A DNA stretch of 64,000 nucleotides, from positions 1,307,875-1,371,874 of the forward strand of contig NC_014371.1 in NCBI RefSeq assembly GCF_000144405.1, read 5' to 3'. The DNA is from Prevotella melaninogenica ATCC 25845 (GTDB taxonomy: Bacteria; Bacteroidota; Bacteroidia; Bacteroidales; Bacteroidaceae). This document shows, one piece after another, positions 33,561 to 43,371 of the stretch. The notes under the pieces were generated by a model. The model did no database searches, was not told the origin of the DNA, and saw only the letters and a program-made list of their open reading frames with translations. The translations under genes were made by a program, and so were the position numbers. Every line of letters begins with the position of its first letter. The first letter of the stretch is position 1.

Positions 33561-35258
33561 TTACTCCTCCATCAACTTCCTATATCTACCCTTCTTAATC
33601 TCCTCATTGCCGAGTCGGCGTGCCTTATTGATTTCGTAATCAGAGAAGCCACCTTCGAAGTAGACAACTTCACCATTACCCTCAAAGGCAAGGATGTGGG
33701 TACAGATACGATCGAGGAACCAACGGTCGTGGCTGATGACAACCGCACAACCTGCAAATGCCTCAAGACCTTCCTCCAATGCACGGAGTGTATTCACGTC
33801 GATATCGTTGGTAGGCTCATCGAGAAGGAGGACATTACCTTCCTGCTTCAATGCCATAGCCAACTGAAGACGGTTGCGCTCACCACCAGAGAGTACTGAA
33901 CAAAGCTTGCTCTGGTCGGTTCCTGAGAAGTTGAAACGTGAGAGATAAGCACGTGAATTGATGTCACGTCCACCCATACGAATCGTCTCGTTGCCTTGCG
34001 AAACTACGTCATATACCGTCTTGTTAGGGTCGATATCCTTGTGCTGCTGGTCAACATAAGCAAGTTTAACGGTCTCACCTACCTCGAACGTACCGCCATC
34101 AGCCTGCTCCAAGCCCATGATAAGGCGGAAAAGCGTTGTCTTACCCGCACCGTTAGGACCGATAACACCTACGATGCCGTTAGGAGGCAACATGAAGTTG
34201 AGGTCGTTGAAGAGAACCTTCTCACCAAAAGCCTTCTTTACGTGCTGTGCTTCGATAACCTTATTACCCAAGCGTGGACCGTTAGGAATAAAGATTTCGA
34301 GCTTTTCCTCACGTTGTTTTTGTTCCTCGTTGAGCATCTGCTCGTAAGAATTCAGACGCGCCTTACCCTTTGCCTGACGCGCCTTCGGTGCCATGCGCAC
34401 CCATTCCAACTCACGCTCCAAAGTCTTACGACGCTTAGAAGCCGACTTCTCTTCCTGCTCCATGCGCTTTGTCTTCTGATCGAGCCATGAAGAGTAGTTA
34501 CCCTTCCATGGAATACCCTCGCCACGGTCGAGTTCGAGAATCCACTCGCTCACATCGTCCAAGAAGTAACGGTCGTGGGTAACCGCGATAACAGTACCCT
34601 CATACTGCTGCAAATGCTGCTCCAACCAGTCGATACTCTCAGCATCAAGGTGGTTGGTAGGCTCATCGAGCAACAATACATCTGGCTTCTGAAGGAGCAG
34701 ACGGCAGAGGGCAACACGACGGCGCTCACCTCCAGAGAGGTTGGTCACAGGCAAATCACCCTTAGGACAACGCAGTGCATCCATCGCCCTTTCGAGTCGT
34801 GAATCAATGTTCCAGGCGTCCGTTGCATCGATAATATCCTGCAACTCAGCCTGACGCTGCATCAGCTTATCCATCTTGTCAGCATCAGAGTAATACTCCT
34901 CCAAGCCAAACTTTACGTTGATATCGTCGTATTCCTTCAGTGCATCATAGATATGCTGCACACCTTCCATAACATTCTCCTTCACGGTCTTCGCCTCATC
35001 GAGTGGTGGATCCTGTGGCAGATAACCCACCGAATAGCCCGGACTCCATACCACTTCACCCTGTGTTGGTTCCACAAGACCAGCGATAATCTTCATCAGC
35101 GTAGACTTACCTGCGCCGTTGAGACCAATAATACCTATCTTTGCACCATAGAAGAACGAGAGGTAAATGTTCTTCAGAATCTGTTTCTGGTTCTGTGGGA
35201 TAATCTTCGATACACCCACCATTGAGAAGATAATCTTCTTGTCGTCTACTGTTGCCAT
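33561..35258 (-). CDS. ettA: EttA, energy-dependent translational throttle (ABC-F ATPase)
   Basis: 565 residues from ATG 35258 (MATVDDKKIIFSMVGVSK); an in-frame Met nine codons upstream is possible but would overlap the promoter region more closely. Two ABC domains: Walker A GLNGAGKST and GPNGAGKTT; signatures NLSGGERRRVALCRLLLQKP and VLSGGERNRLQLAMALKQ; Walker B DVLLLDEPTNHLD and NVLLLDEPTNDID. A basic linker (TKRMEQEEKSASKRRKTLER) joins them. Slightly longer than E. coli EttA (555). No transmembrane segments, as in ABC-F proteins. Binds the ribosomal E-site and couples translation to ATP/ADP levels. Confidence 0.95.
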   Translation of the reverse strand: MATVDDKKIIFSMVGVSKIIPQNQKQILKNIYLSFFYGAKIGIIGLNGAGKSTLMKIIAGLVEPTQGEVVWSPGYSVGYLPQDPPLDEAKTVKENVMEGVQHIYDALKEYDDINVKFGLEEYYSDADKMDKLMQRQAELQDIIDATDAWNIDSRLERAMDALRCPKGDLPVTNLSGGERRRVALCRLLLQKPDVLLLDEPTNHLDAESIDWLEQHLQQYEGTVIAVTHDRYFLDDVSEWILELDRGEGIPWKGNYSSWLDQKTKRMEQEEKSASKRRKTLERELEWVRMAPKARQAKGKARLNSYEQMLNEEQKQREEKLEIFIPNGPRLGNKVIEAQHVKKAFGEKVLFNDLNFMLPPNGIVGVIGPNGAGKTTLFRLIMGLEQADGGTFEVGETVKLAYVDQQHKDIDPNKTVYDVVSQGNETIRMGGRDINSRAYLSRFNFSGTDQSKLCSVLSGGERNRLQLAMALKQEGNVLLLDEPTNDIDVNTLRALEEGLEAFAGCAVVISHDRWFLDRICTHILAFEGNGEVVYFEGGFSDYEINKARRLGNEEIKKGRYRKLMEE

Positions 35259-35282
35259 TTCTTCTTTCGTTTGTTTTGTAGG

Positions 35283-35313
35283 CAAAGATAACGAAAATAA
35301 TTCATATTGGCAA
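35283..35313 (-). promoter_or_regulatory. ettA promoter
   Basis: On the minus strand TTG (35313-35311), 20 bases, TATCTTTG (35290-35283), 25 bases before the start codon. Confidence 0.7.
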
Positions 35314-35527
35314 GTTAAGAAGTTGACAAGTAATCAAGGTGCTTGTGGAAAGAAGACAGAGAATATAAAAGACAGGGTAACAGAAGAACGCTTAGGATTC
35401 AGTCTTTTATTGTCTCAACATATAGCGACTTTCTAATAATTACCACGCCCCAGAGACTATTATATCTATCTTCTTTGTGAACGAGAGAATATGTATTGTT
35501 TTCAATTGTTTTATTGACGAAAAGAAA

Positions 35528-36346
35528 TCACCGTAAAAGATTTCTATTACTATTCCTCTCAAGGATTTGCATTTGATGAATAGCTATCTGATTAAGTCTA
35601 ACAAGTCTTTCCCCTTGAGGTATATCATCATTGATAAGTACTGCATTGATATTCTCCATGTTCGCCAAACAAATCAATTCATTTACAGAAGCATAGTCAC
35701 GAATATTACCTTTCAAATCAGGATTAGACTCTCGCCATTGTCTGGCAGTCATTCCAAACATGGCAACATTCAGCACGTCTGCCTCCTCTGCATAAATGAT
35801 GTTTGCCTGCGTAGGGGTAACTTTCTCAGGGATGAGATGACTCTTTATAGCATCCGTATGTATGCGATAGTTTATCTTAGATAATTCTCTTTTTGCAGTC
35901 CATCCTATCAACTCTTGTTCTTTAGCTTTCAGACGTTGGAACTCCATGACAAGATAAAGTTCAAACTCAACAGAAACCCAATTGGCAAACTTGAAAGCTA
36001 TATCACGCTGAGCAAAAGTACCACCACCAGCTCCATTCTTAGTGAAGACACCTATTGCTGCAGTCAACTCCACCCATCTGGTTGGGCTCATAGTAAAAGA
36101 GTTACTACCTGCTTCTGCCAAAAGGGGGTCGAATTCGACCCCTTTGAAGTTAGGATTGTTTAGTTTCTCCCATAAACCCAAATACTCCAGCGTATTCTTT
36201 TGGCGCATCCAATTCTTAACAACGTCTTTAGGCTCAGCAGTATTCTTCTGTCGAGCAATGTCTGTTATACAGATGTAATCAATACCATCTTTTGTCATAG
36301 TCTTAATTGCTACATCTTTAACGAAGATTTCTCCCTTCTTTGTCAT
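35528..36346 (-). CDS. KilA-N domain protein
   Basis: 272 residues, cytoplasmic. The N-terminal KilA-N domain spans about 10-125: DGIDYICITDIARQKNTAEP, DVVKNWMRQKNTLEYLGLWE, then TMSPTRWVELTAAIGVFTKN and GAGGGTFAQRDIAFKFANWV. The C-terminal half (YRIHTDAIKSHLIPEKVTPT and following) is a conserved companion region in bacterial KilA-N proteins. The domain is DNA-binding in phages and viruses and is found in antirepressors and in chromosomal islands. No phage genes are adjacent, so this is probably a domesticated or residual phage-type gene. TATCTTTG (36382-36375) on the minus strand is a possible -7 element. Confidence 0.88.
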   Translation of the reverse strand: MTKKGEIFVKDVAIKTMTKDGIDYICITDIARQKNTAEPKDVVKNWMRQKNTLEYLGLWEKLNNPNFKGVEFDPLLAEAGSNSFTMSPTRWVELTAAIGVFTKNGAGGGTFAQRDIAFKFANWVSVEFELYLVMEFQRLKAKEQELIGWTAKRELSKINYRIHTDAIKSHLIPEKVTPTQANIIYAEEADVLNVAMFGMTARQWRESNPDLKGNIRDYASVNELICLANMENINAVLINDDIPQGERLVRLNQIAIHQMQILERNSNRNLLR

Positions 36347-36434
36347 AGTATTATTATTTTTATAAATATATGTGCAAAGATAATATAAAATTCACTTCCT
36401 GCTCACTCCTATCAACAAAATACTAATAAAATCG

Positions 36435-36463
36435 TTGATAAATAAGAATAATGTTTACCTTTG
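36435..36463 (+). promoter_or_regulatory. Promoter of the 89-residue membrane protein
   Basis: TTG (36435-36437), 18 bases, TACCTTTG (36456-36463), about 150 bases before the ATG at 36617. Confidence 0.5.
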
Positions 36464-36616
36464 CAGGGGTTATCATTAACAGAATACTAACGTAACGTGT
36501 TGGCAGCCAAACATAAATATACGAAGTTTTCTTATCTTTACTTACTTACAAACACCCACCGACAGGGAAACTTATCCCTCAAATTAGGAAAGTATTATCT
36601 TATAAAACAAGCGATT

Positions 36617-36886
36617 ATGGAAGAATCTCCTTCAGCCTACAGATGGTTCGGATATATGTTTGTTTGGATGCTGGCGTGTCTACTTATTCTTGACAAAGGA
36701 GTAAGTTCCGAGCTGTTTCTCTTCATCCTTTTATTAGTAGCAATAGTGCTCAATGCTTATTGCGCGTATAAGTTTGCTTTGGGAAAAGGGACATTCTTAG
36801 CCATACTGGCATTCGTCGTGGCTATGGTGCTTGACTTCTTCCCAATTGTTGCCTATTTTGTAATAATAGAAATATTCATGGCGTAA
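36617..36886 (+). CDS. Small three-pass membrane protein, unknown
   Basis: 89 residues from ATG 36617 (MEESPSAYRWFGYMF); a longer in-frame extension to 36497 has leader-like composition and is not favoured. Three hydrophobic segments at about 9-26, 31-50 and 56-86 cover nearly the whole protein. No family recognised. It has its own promoter and no co-directional neighbour within an operon. Confidence 0.65.
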   Translation: MEESPSAYRWFGYMFVWMLACLLILDKGVSSELFLFILLLVAIVLNAYCAYKFALGKGTFLAILAFVVAMVLDFFPIVAYFVIIEIFMA

Positions 36887-37034
36887 CTAACACTTCAGAG
36901 TCGTTTCCTACTTTTCTTATCGCACTTACGCTTTGAATTTTCCTTACATAATAACGGCGAAAACACCCCTAAGAACACCCAAAAACAGTCTTTTTAAACG
37001 TCTTTGTAACTAACAGTATATCAAATTATTGCAG

Positions 37035-37145
37035 ACTCGTAATGCAAAAGGTGCTTAATTGGACTCCAAAAGGGCGTTAATAAGACCTCAAAAGGGCATC
37101 TTTTGCAAGCCTAAAGGGCGTCTTTGAGAAGCTAAAAGACCATAT
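37035..37145. repeat. Family C repeat
   Basis: AAAAGGTGCTTAATTGG, CCAAAAGGGCGTTAATAAGA, AAAGGGCATCTTTTGCAAGC and AAAGACCATAT words, in the order seen at 45280-45385. Confidence 0.7.
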
Positions 37146-37189
37146 GTTAAAACACTGCGTATAGAAAATTGTTTACAAATAAACGCACC

Positions 37190-37400
37190 CACCTCCCCCG
37201 ACCCCTCCAAAGGAGGGGAGTGCCTAACGGAGTGAGAGTTAAATCAAAAGCAGGAACCTCCCCCAACCCCTCCAAAGGAGGGGAGTGCCTAATAGATAAA
37301 GATTAGCAGAGTAAACTGATTGTCTTTTGGCTGATTTCGTTTTTTATCATTACCCCATTTGACACTCCCCTCCTTTGGAGGGGCTGGGGGAGGTCCCCTT
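37190..37400. repeat. Three short G/C-rich hairpin repeats related to family B arms
   Basis: CCCCTCC-AAA-GGAGGGG hairpins at about 37201-37222 and 37267-37288, both followed by GAGTGCCTAA, and an inverted copy at about 37363-37398. They lack the family B core. Confidence 0.65.
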
Positions 37401-37636
37401 TTATCTCTTCAAACATTTGTTAAAACATTACACCTTTTTGTACTTTTAACAATGTTAGAATCCTTCGTTTGGTAAAATTATCGTAATTTTGCACCAAATC
37501 TTGTAATAAAGCTTATTATAGCTAAAAGATAGATTCCGAAAAACGGTTTACGATAATGTATTCACGTGTTATGCCACTAAGCGTTACTCCACAAGAAATC
37601 ATATAAAAAAACAATAAATTAAATTACTCAATTTAA

Positions 37637-37840
37637 ATGAAAAAAAGTTATGTTAAGCCCTGCAGTACATGTGTAATCATGGCTGTTGAGCAAGCTATGT
37701 TGGCAGGAAGTAAAGGTCTTCGTGTTACAAACCAAAACCTTGAAAGGGTGGATCATACCATAATCGGTTCTTCTACGCCTTCTACGCCTTCTGCGGGTGG
37801 AAATGCTAAAGAGAATCCATTTCAATATGATGAAGAGTAA
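37637..37840 (+). CDS. Short peptide gene (MLAGS type) before the fimbrillin-like gene
   Basis: 67 residues, no membrane segment. Opening MKKSYVKPCSTCVIMAVEQA then MLAGSKG, with two cysteines, and an acidic tail ENPFQYDEE; the middle has a small TPSTPSAGG repeat encoded by TCTACGCCT units. Short MKK-Y-KP...LAGS-type peptides are common orphans in Prevotella and Bacteroides. Role unknown; a leader-like or surface-associated peptide are both possible. It ends 28 bases before the lipoprotein gene, suggesting co-transcription. A TAATTTTG -7-like element at 37484-37491 may drive both. Confidence 0.65.
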   Translation: MKKSYVKPCSTCVIMAVEQAMLAGSKGLRVTNQNLERVDHTIIGSSTPSTPSAGGNAKENPFQYDEE

Positions 37841-37867
37841 GTAAAACCATTAAAAAAAAGAAACCAA

Positions 37868-39574
37868 ATGAATTTCAAGAAGATTTACGGTCTTATCCTT
37901 GGTGTCATTGTCGCAGGCTTGACATCATGTTCAAGCGATTTGAATAATGAGGAGAAAGCTCCTGTTGGTCCTAATGAGACAGCGGTACGTTCGCTGAGTA
38001 TTGCTACAGGCGATGCAAAAACTCGTTCAGAAGTTAAGATTGATGCTGATAATAAGTGGGTTACTGGTGATAGATTTATGGCTTTTAACCGCACCTTTAC
38101 GGGTTCTTCTTCTGAGTCTCGTTATGGCGTGTTAACTGCAAGTAGCACTGGTACAAGAACAACACTTGATGGTGTGATCGCATGTAAGGATAATGACGAG
38201 TTAGGCATTTTCTATCCTGGTTCATACGTCACAGGATTTGATCAAGGTAAAATGCCAGTAGTTATGACTGCAAGTTATATCAATGATAATAAGGGTCAAG
38301 ATGGTTCTAAGGAGAACCTAAAGTACTTTGATTATAGCTATGGAAAAGGAAAGGTTACTGTAAATGGTGCTTCTGCATCAGGTAGCGTTGATATGAAAAA
38401 GTTGTATTCTGTCTTAGAGTTAGACTTCACGGCTGGTGGTGTTAAGCTTACGAACATCAAGAAGCTCGTCCTTTCTAATGTTCTTACAGAGGCTGTTTAT
38501 AATATTCAGAGCAATCAGTTAGAGAGTCTTGAAACTGGTAAGATAGAAGTTAATTCACCAGTAGCACTCGAGAAGGTGTATGTAGCGATATTGCCACAGA
38601 ACCACTTCAGCCCTACATTTGAAGTATATACCACGGATAATAAGTCTTATCGTTTCGCAGTAAGCACTCCAAACTTTAATCTTGTTGCTGCTAAGGTTTA
38701 TCCATTTACAGTGCAGGTTAAGGAGTTTACTCCAAATCCTCCATACATTGAAATCGGTGGTGTGAAGTGGGGTAAGTATAACCTCCAGTATTCTACAGGT
38801 ACTAAAGTTAATGGTTGGGTAGATGGTTATCACCTTGCAGAGAACCCTTGGGATTATTATATGTATACACCTTCGAAAATTACAGAACCACTTTCGGATT
38901 TACAAATGAGTCTTCCTTCGTATAATCCAAATGATGTTAAGTTTGATCACTTCAGATGGGGTGATATCGAATATGCTTACGACTATACAAAGACTGGACA
39001 ATTCTGGACTGAAAGAAGAGATATACAAGGTGTTATTAGCTCAGACAAGAAGCATGGTGATTTGGCTGCATACGCTTCTAACAACAAGTGGAAACTTCCA
39101 AGTGCTACGGATTTCAATAATCTGATGAAAGCCACTGCAGAGTATCTCGGTTACTTTATCGATGATAATGGCAACAAGGTTTATGGTGTGTTGTTTGATC
39201 CAAACGTAGCAGAAGGACTTAAGGGTAAAGTCTTAGATAAGAACAATAAAGTACTTGGTTCAAGTAATACGGCTGCTATAATTAATGCAGGTAAGAACTT
39301 GAGACAGTTTGTCAAGTCAGATTTCGACAATGCACTGTTCTTCCCTATGGCTGGTATATATTATACTTATACTGGTGCTATTGATAAGCCAGGTAGTCAG
39401 GGTGGATACTGGACCTCAACAAGTAATCCTTCTAACAATAATGCTGCAGCATTCATGCCACAGATGATGAGCAATTCTTTGGGTGTTTATCAGGGCTTCT
39501 CTGGTACTACTCAGAAAGCTTTGATTAACAAGAATAATATGCACAGCATTCGTCCAATCTATGTAGGACAGTAA
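37868..39574 (+). CDS. Fimbrillin-family lipoprotein with FISUMP-like C-terminal domain
   Basis: 568 residues. Lipobox GLTSC (Cys at about residue 20). The N-terminal part (TRSEVKIDADNKWVTGDRFM; DELGIFYPGSYVTG) has the pattern of fimbrillin-like Mfa2/FimA-related proteins of Bacteroidota. The C-terminal part (about 296-568: EIGGVKWGKYNLQYS; NNKWKLPSATDFNNLMKATA; GGYWTSTSNP; HSIRPIYVG) resembles the Fibrobacter succinogenes major paralogous domain. Surface exposure is expected; adhesion or pilus-tip function is inferred. It is followed by a terminator hairpin (39706-39746). Confidence 0.8.
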   Translation: MNFKKIYGLILGVIVAGLTSCSSDLNNEEKAPVGPNETAVRSLSIATGDAKTRSEVKIDADNKWVTGDRFMAFNRTFTGSSSESRYGVLTASSTGTRTTLDGVIACKDNDELGIFYPGSYVTGFDQGKMPVVMTASYINDNKGQDGSKENLKYFDYSYGKGKVTVNGASASGSVDMKKLYSVLELDFTAGGVKLTNIKKLVLSNVLTEAVYNIQSNQLESLETGKIEVNSPVALEKVYVAILPQNHFSPTFEVYTTDNKSYRFAVSTPNFNLVAAKVYPFTVQVKEFTPNPPYIEIGGVKWGKYNLQYSTGTKVNGWVDGYHLAENPWDYYMYTPSKITEPLSDLQMSLPSYNPNDVKFDHFRWGDIEYAYDYTKTGQFWTERRDIQGVISSDKKHGDLAAYASNNKWKLPSATDFNNLMKATAEYLGYFIDDNGNKVYGVLFDPNVAEGLKGKVLDKNNKVLGSSNTAAIINAGKNLRQFVKSDFDNALFFPMAGIYYTYTGAIDKPGSQGGYWTSTSNPSNNNAAAFMPQMMSNSLGVYQGFSGTTQKALINKNNMHSIRPIYVGQ

Positions 39575-39705
39575 TAAATAAGGTCACCCAACAGACTCTT
39601 CCCGACTCCTTCCCATGCAGGGAGGGGAGCAGATACAACAATATCCTTGTGGATATGCACGCAGTGGGGAGCTGAAAGAAGGGGACTGAGAAAAGAATAT
39701 AACCC

Positions 39706-39746
39706 AAAAGGGAAGATGTAAAAGATGATTTTACGTCTTCCCTTTT
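39706..39746 (+). terminator. Terminator after the fimbrillin-like gene
   Basis: Long stem AAAAGGGAAGA-T-GTAAAA paired with TTTTAC-G-TCTTCCCTTTT, followed by CTTT; one internal mismatch. About 130 bases beyond the stop codon. Confidence 0.75.
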
Positions 39747-39764
39747 CTTTGGACTAAAGAAAAA

Positions 39765-39995
39765 GCCTCACCCCCAAACCCCCTCCAGCCTCACCCCCCG
39801 ACCCCCTCTCCGAAGGGAGAGGGGGAGTGCTGGGAACAGTTCGCTTAGAAACGACTAAACAGCTTTTCCAACCATAGGGGTATCTCGCTAATCACTCCCC
39901 TCCCTATGGGGGAGGGGACGGGGGGTGGGGCCAGTTGCTTTTGTTACATTTTACTCCCCTCCCTATGGGGGAGGGGCAAGGGGGAGGGGCTGTTT
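39765..39995 (-). repeat. Family B full element, minus orientation, with extra arms
   Basis: Read on the minus strand it has two CCCCTCCC-type hairpins, the core CGAGATACCCCTATGG...AAAAGCTGTTTAGTCGTTTC, and the CCCCCTCTC-type arm. It sits between two plus-strand genes, so here it is antisense to its neighbours. Confidence 0.75.
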
Positions 39996-40168
39996 GTGTC
40001 TGTTTGTGTCTGCGTTGTCATAATTATTACGTACTGATAAGAACTCCGTTCGAATAACTCTGGATTATAGTAGTAATCATAATTATGAATTATGAATTCT
40101 GAATTTTGAATTACTATAATTGCTTGTGTGCGTGAACAATACTTCTGATTAAAAAAAAAGAACATTTC

Positions 40169-40201
40169 TTTTGGTATTTGTTGTATAAACGACTATATTT
40201 G
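40169..40201 (+). promoter_or_regulatory. Promoter of the second SusCD pair
   Basis: TTTTG (40169-40173), 20 bases, TATATTTG (40194-40201), 29 bases before the ATG. Confidence 0.7.
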
Positions 40202-40229
40202 TAGCACAAAACCTAAATCAATAGAATAT

Positions 40230-43200
40230 ATGTCTAATTTTATGAAAGTAAGTCAGAGTCGCAGAAAGCACCCACCATTTGTTAGTGGTCGCTTAGCTTT
40301 CTCCTTTGCACTTGGGTTGATGGCATTTGCACCGTCCCCAGTATTAGCCAATGTGGATGCGAACACGAGTATGAGTGTTCAGCAGCAAAAGCAGAGTATC
40401 AATGGTGTAGTGAAAGATGCTAATGGCGACCCAGTCATTGGTGCTTCTATACTGGCAAATGGTACTCCAGTAGGGGTGACCGACATGGACGGTCGCTTCT
40501 CAGTCTCTGTCGCTCCGGGTACGGAGTTGAAGATTAGTTATGTTGGTTTTGCCACTCAGAGCGTCATGGTGAGAAGTGGTGTGACGAACTATAACATTAC
40601 TCTGAAGGATGAGAACAGCGCCTTGAGTGAGGTTGTTGTTGTCGGTTATGGAACTCAGAAGAAGGCAAACCTCTCCGGTTCTGTTGCACAACTCGATAGT
40701 AAGGCGCTCGAAAACCGCCCTATCTCTAACGTGTCTTCAGGCTTGCAGGGCTTACTTCCAGGTATCACGGTGACCGGAGCTGACGGTGCGCCGGGTCTTG
40801 ACAATGGTTCGATTCTTGTGCGTGGTGTGGGAACATTGAACTCCGCTTCACCTTATATATTGATTGATGGTGTTGAAGCAGGAACGCTCAACTCGCTTGA
40901 TCCAGAGGATATCGCGAGTATCTCAGTTCTGAAGGATGCTTCTTCAGCAGCCATCTATGGTTCAAAAGCATCTAACGGTGTGATTCTGGTAACTACAAAA
41001 CGAGGGCAGAACGGTGCGCCAAAGGTTAGTTATTCAGGTTATTTTGGTATTCAGAATGCAACAGCCTTGATGGAAAGGATGAATTCTGCCGATGCCGCTT
41101 ACTATTATAATAAGGCATTGGAGCGTAGTGGTAAGGCAGCACGTTTCTCTGATGAAGCAATTAAGAAGTTCCGTGATGGTTCAGACCCTTACAATTATCC
41201 TAATACCGACTGGTACGATCTTGCATTCAAAACCGCTTGGCAGAATCGCCATAGCGTGAACATTACGGGTGGTAATGAGTATGTGAAGTATCTGGCTTCT
41301 GCTGGTTATCTCAAGCAGAGCAGTATTCTTCCTAATGCAGGTCGTGAGCAGTTTAATGGTCGTGCGAATCTCGACATGGTGTTGTCAAAGCGCATCACTG
41401 CCCATCTTAACCTCGCTTATATCCAAAACAACTATCGCGATGCAAGTAGTGCATACGCTGGTGGAAGTAGCGATCAGATTATTCGTCAGCTGAATATCAT
41501 CGCGCCTTGGATTGTTTATAAGTACGAAGATGGTACATATGGTACTGTTTCTGATGGTAACCCAATGGCTTGGCTGGAGTCAGGAATGACCGTAAACCGC
41601 AACAACCGTAACTTTACGGGTATGATTGGTCTTGACTATCAGATTCTGAAAGACTTGAAGTTGACGCTGCAGGGCGCATATGTTGATGCTTCACAGCGTT
41701 ACTCTTACTTCCAAAAGTTCATTCAGTATAACCCTAATAAGGCCTCTGACCCTAACAAGTTAGAGATTGCTCACTATGACTGGCATCGTACAACCTTCGA
41801 TGCGTTCCTAAACTATGACAAGTCATTTGCGAAGCATAACTTCAAGGCTATGCTCGGTTGGCATACTGAACGCTATAAGTATCTGCCAGACTGGATGTAT
41901 CGTAAGAACTTCCCTAACAACGAACTTACCGATATGAACGCTGGTGATGCTTCGACACAGCAGAATGCTGGTAACACTCGCGAGCTGTCAATGGTGTCTT
42001 ACTTCGGTCGTCTGAATTACGACTATGCTGGTCGTTACCTCTTTGAGGCAAACTTCCGTTCTGATGCTTCTTCACGCTTTGCGGAGGCTCATCGCTGGGG
42101 TTTCTTCCCATCATTCTCTGCTGCATGGCGTATCTCTGAGGAACCATTCATGGAGAGTTCAAAGTCATGGTTGAACAACTTGAAGCTGCGTGCATCATGG
42201 GGTCAGCTTGGTAATCAGGACGCTTTGAACGATTACTATCCTTGGATGAACACTTACAACCTCAATGCGAAGTATCCATTTGGTGGTCAGCTCACTCCGG
42301 GTTACTATCAGGGTAGCTATCACCTTGAGACAATCTCTTGGGAGCGTTCAACCACATGGGGCGTTGGTCTTGACTTTACCCTCTTCGGTGGTTTGACTGG
42401 TTCGTTGGATTACTACAACCGCAAGACGACTGGTATTATCATGAACGTGTCTGCTCCTGCAGAGTTTGCACTCGGTGCTTACAAGGATAATATCGGTGCA
42501 TTGCGCAATCAGGGTGTTGAGCTTTCATTGGCTTACGCAAAGCAGTTGAACAAGGATTGGACAATCAATGTTGGTGCGAACTTCGCTTACAACAAGAATA
42601 AGATTCTCAACTTGGGTGAAGGCACAGAATACATTGGTAGTGGCAACCGCCGTACAGCAGTAGGTCAGCAGTACAATAGCTTCTTTATGTACAAGGCTAC
42701 TGGTAAGTTCTTCAACTCACAGCAGGAGGCTGACGACTACACAGCGAAGTATGGCAACCCATTCGGACGTAAGTTCATGGCGGGTGACCTTATCTATGAG
42801 GACACAAACGGTGATGATAAGCTCGATTCAAACGACCGTATCTACACCAAGCATACTGATATCCCAGCAATTACCTACGGTTTCAATCTCGGTGCAACAT
42901 GGAAGAACATTGACCTCTCTATGATTTGGCAGGGTGTTGGTGCAGTATCTCATATCTACAATCGTGAGGTACTTGGTGAGTTCTCTGGTGATGCCAGCCA
43001 CCCTTCAACACTGTGGAAAGACTCATGGACAGACGACAATCACAATGCTAAGTTGCCACGCGTATTCGAGACAGGAAACAGCCCAAGCGACATGACTCGT
43101 GCTATGTCAACCTTCTGGTTGTGGAACACAGCCTACTTGCGTTTGAAAACTTTGCAGTTGGGTTACACCCTTCCAAAGAGTGCACTCAAAGCTATTGGAC

Positions 43201-43349
43201 TTGAGAAGGTACGTATCTACTATGCAGGTGAAAACCTCCTTACCTTCGATGCATTGCCATTCAATATTGACCCAGAAGTGACCAGCGAGCGTGGATCATC
43301 TTATCCATTGCTGCGCTCACATTCTATCGGTATCAATATCACATTCTAA
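40230..43349 (+). CDS. SusC/RagA-type TonB-dependent outer-membrane transporter
   Basis: 1039 residues. Signal peptide about 1-41 (LAFSFALGLMAFAPSPVLAN). Carboxypeptidase-regulatory-like domain at about 55-130 (INGVVKDANGDPVIGASILA), TonB-box-like SEVVVVGYGTQKKANLSGSV, plug domain to about 260 (VRGVGTLNSASPYILIDGVE; ISVLKDASSAAIYGSKASNG), then barrel ending SHSIGINITF. Partner SusD follows 22 bases after the stop. The substrate is unknown; the M6 protease gene downstream is a separate unit. A second paralogous system to the one at 9570, with clearly different sequence. Confidence 0.94.
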   Translation: MSNFMKVSQSRRKHPPFVSGRLAFSFALGLMAFAPSPVLANVDANTSMSVQQQKQSINGVVKDANGDPVIGASILANGTPVGVTDMDGRFSVSVAPGTELKISYVGFATQSVMVRSGVTNYNITLKDENSALSEVVVVGYGTQKKANLSGSVAQLDSKALENRPISNVSSGLQGLLPGITVTGADGAPGLDNGSILVRGVGTLNSASPYILIDGVEAGTLNSLDPEDIASISVLKDASSAAIYGSKASNGVILVTTKRGQNGAPKVSYSGYFGIQNATALMERMNSADAAYYYNKALERSGKAARFSDEAIKKFRDGSDPYNYPNTDWYDLAFKTAWQNRHSVNITGGNEYVKYLASAGYLKQSSILPNAGREQFNGRANLDMVLSKRITAHLNLAYIQNNYRDASSAYAGGSSDQIIRQLNIIAPWIVYKYEDGTYGTVSDGNPMAWLESGMTVNRNNRNFTGMIGLDYQILKDLKLTLQGAYVDASQRYSYFQKFIQYNPNKASDPNKLEIAHYDWHRTTFDAFLNYDKSFAKHNFKAMLGWHTERYKYLPDWMYRKNFPNNELTDMNAGDASTQQNAGNTRELSMVSYFGRLNYDYAGRYLFEANFRSDASSRFAEAHRWGFFPSFSAAWRISEEPFMESSKSWLNNLKLRASWGQLGNQDALNDYYPWMNTYNLNAKYPFGGQLTPGYYQGSYHLETISWERSTTWGVGLDFTLFGGLTGSLDYYNRKTTGIIMNVSAPAEFALGAYKDNIGALRNQGVELSLAYAKQLNKDWTINVGANFAYNKNKILNLGEGTEYIGSGNRRTAVGQQYNSFFMYKATGKFFNSQQEADDYTAKYGNPFGRKFMAGDLIYEDTNGDDKLDSNDRIYTKHTDIPAITYGFNLGATWKNIDLSMIWQGVGAVSHIYNREVLGEFSGDASHPSTLWKDSWTDDNHNAKLPRVFETGNSPSDMTRAMSTFWLWNTAYLRLKTLQLGYTLPKSALKAIGLEKVRIYYAGENLLTFDALPFNIDPEVTSERGSSYPLLRSHSIGINITF

Positions 43350-43371
43350 CCGTAAATACCCGATATACATT

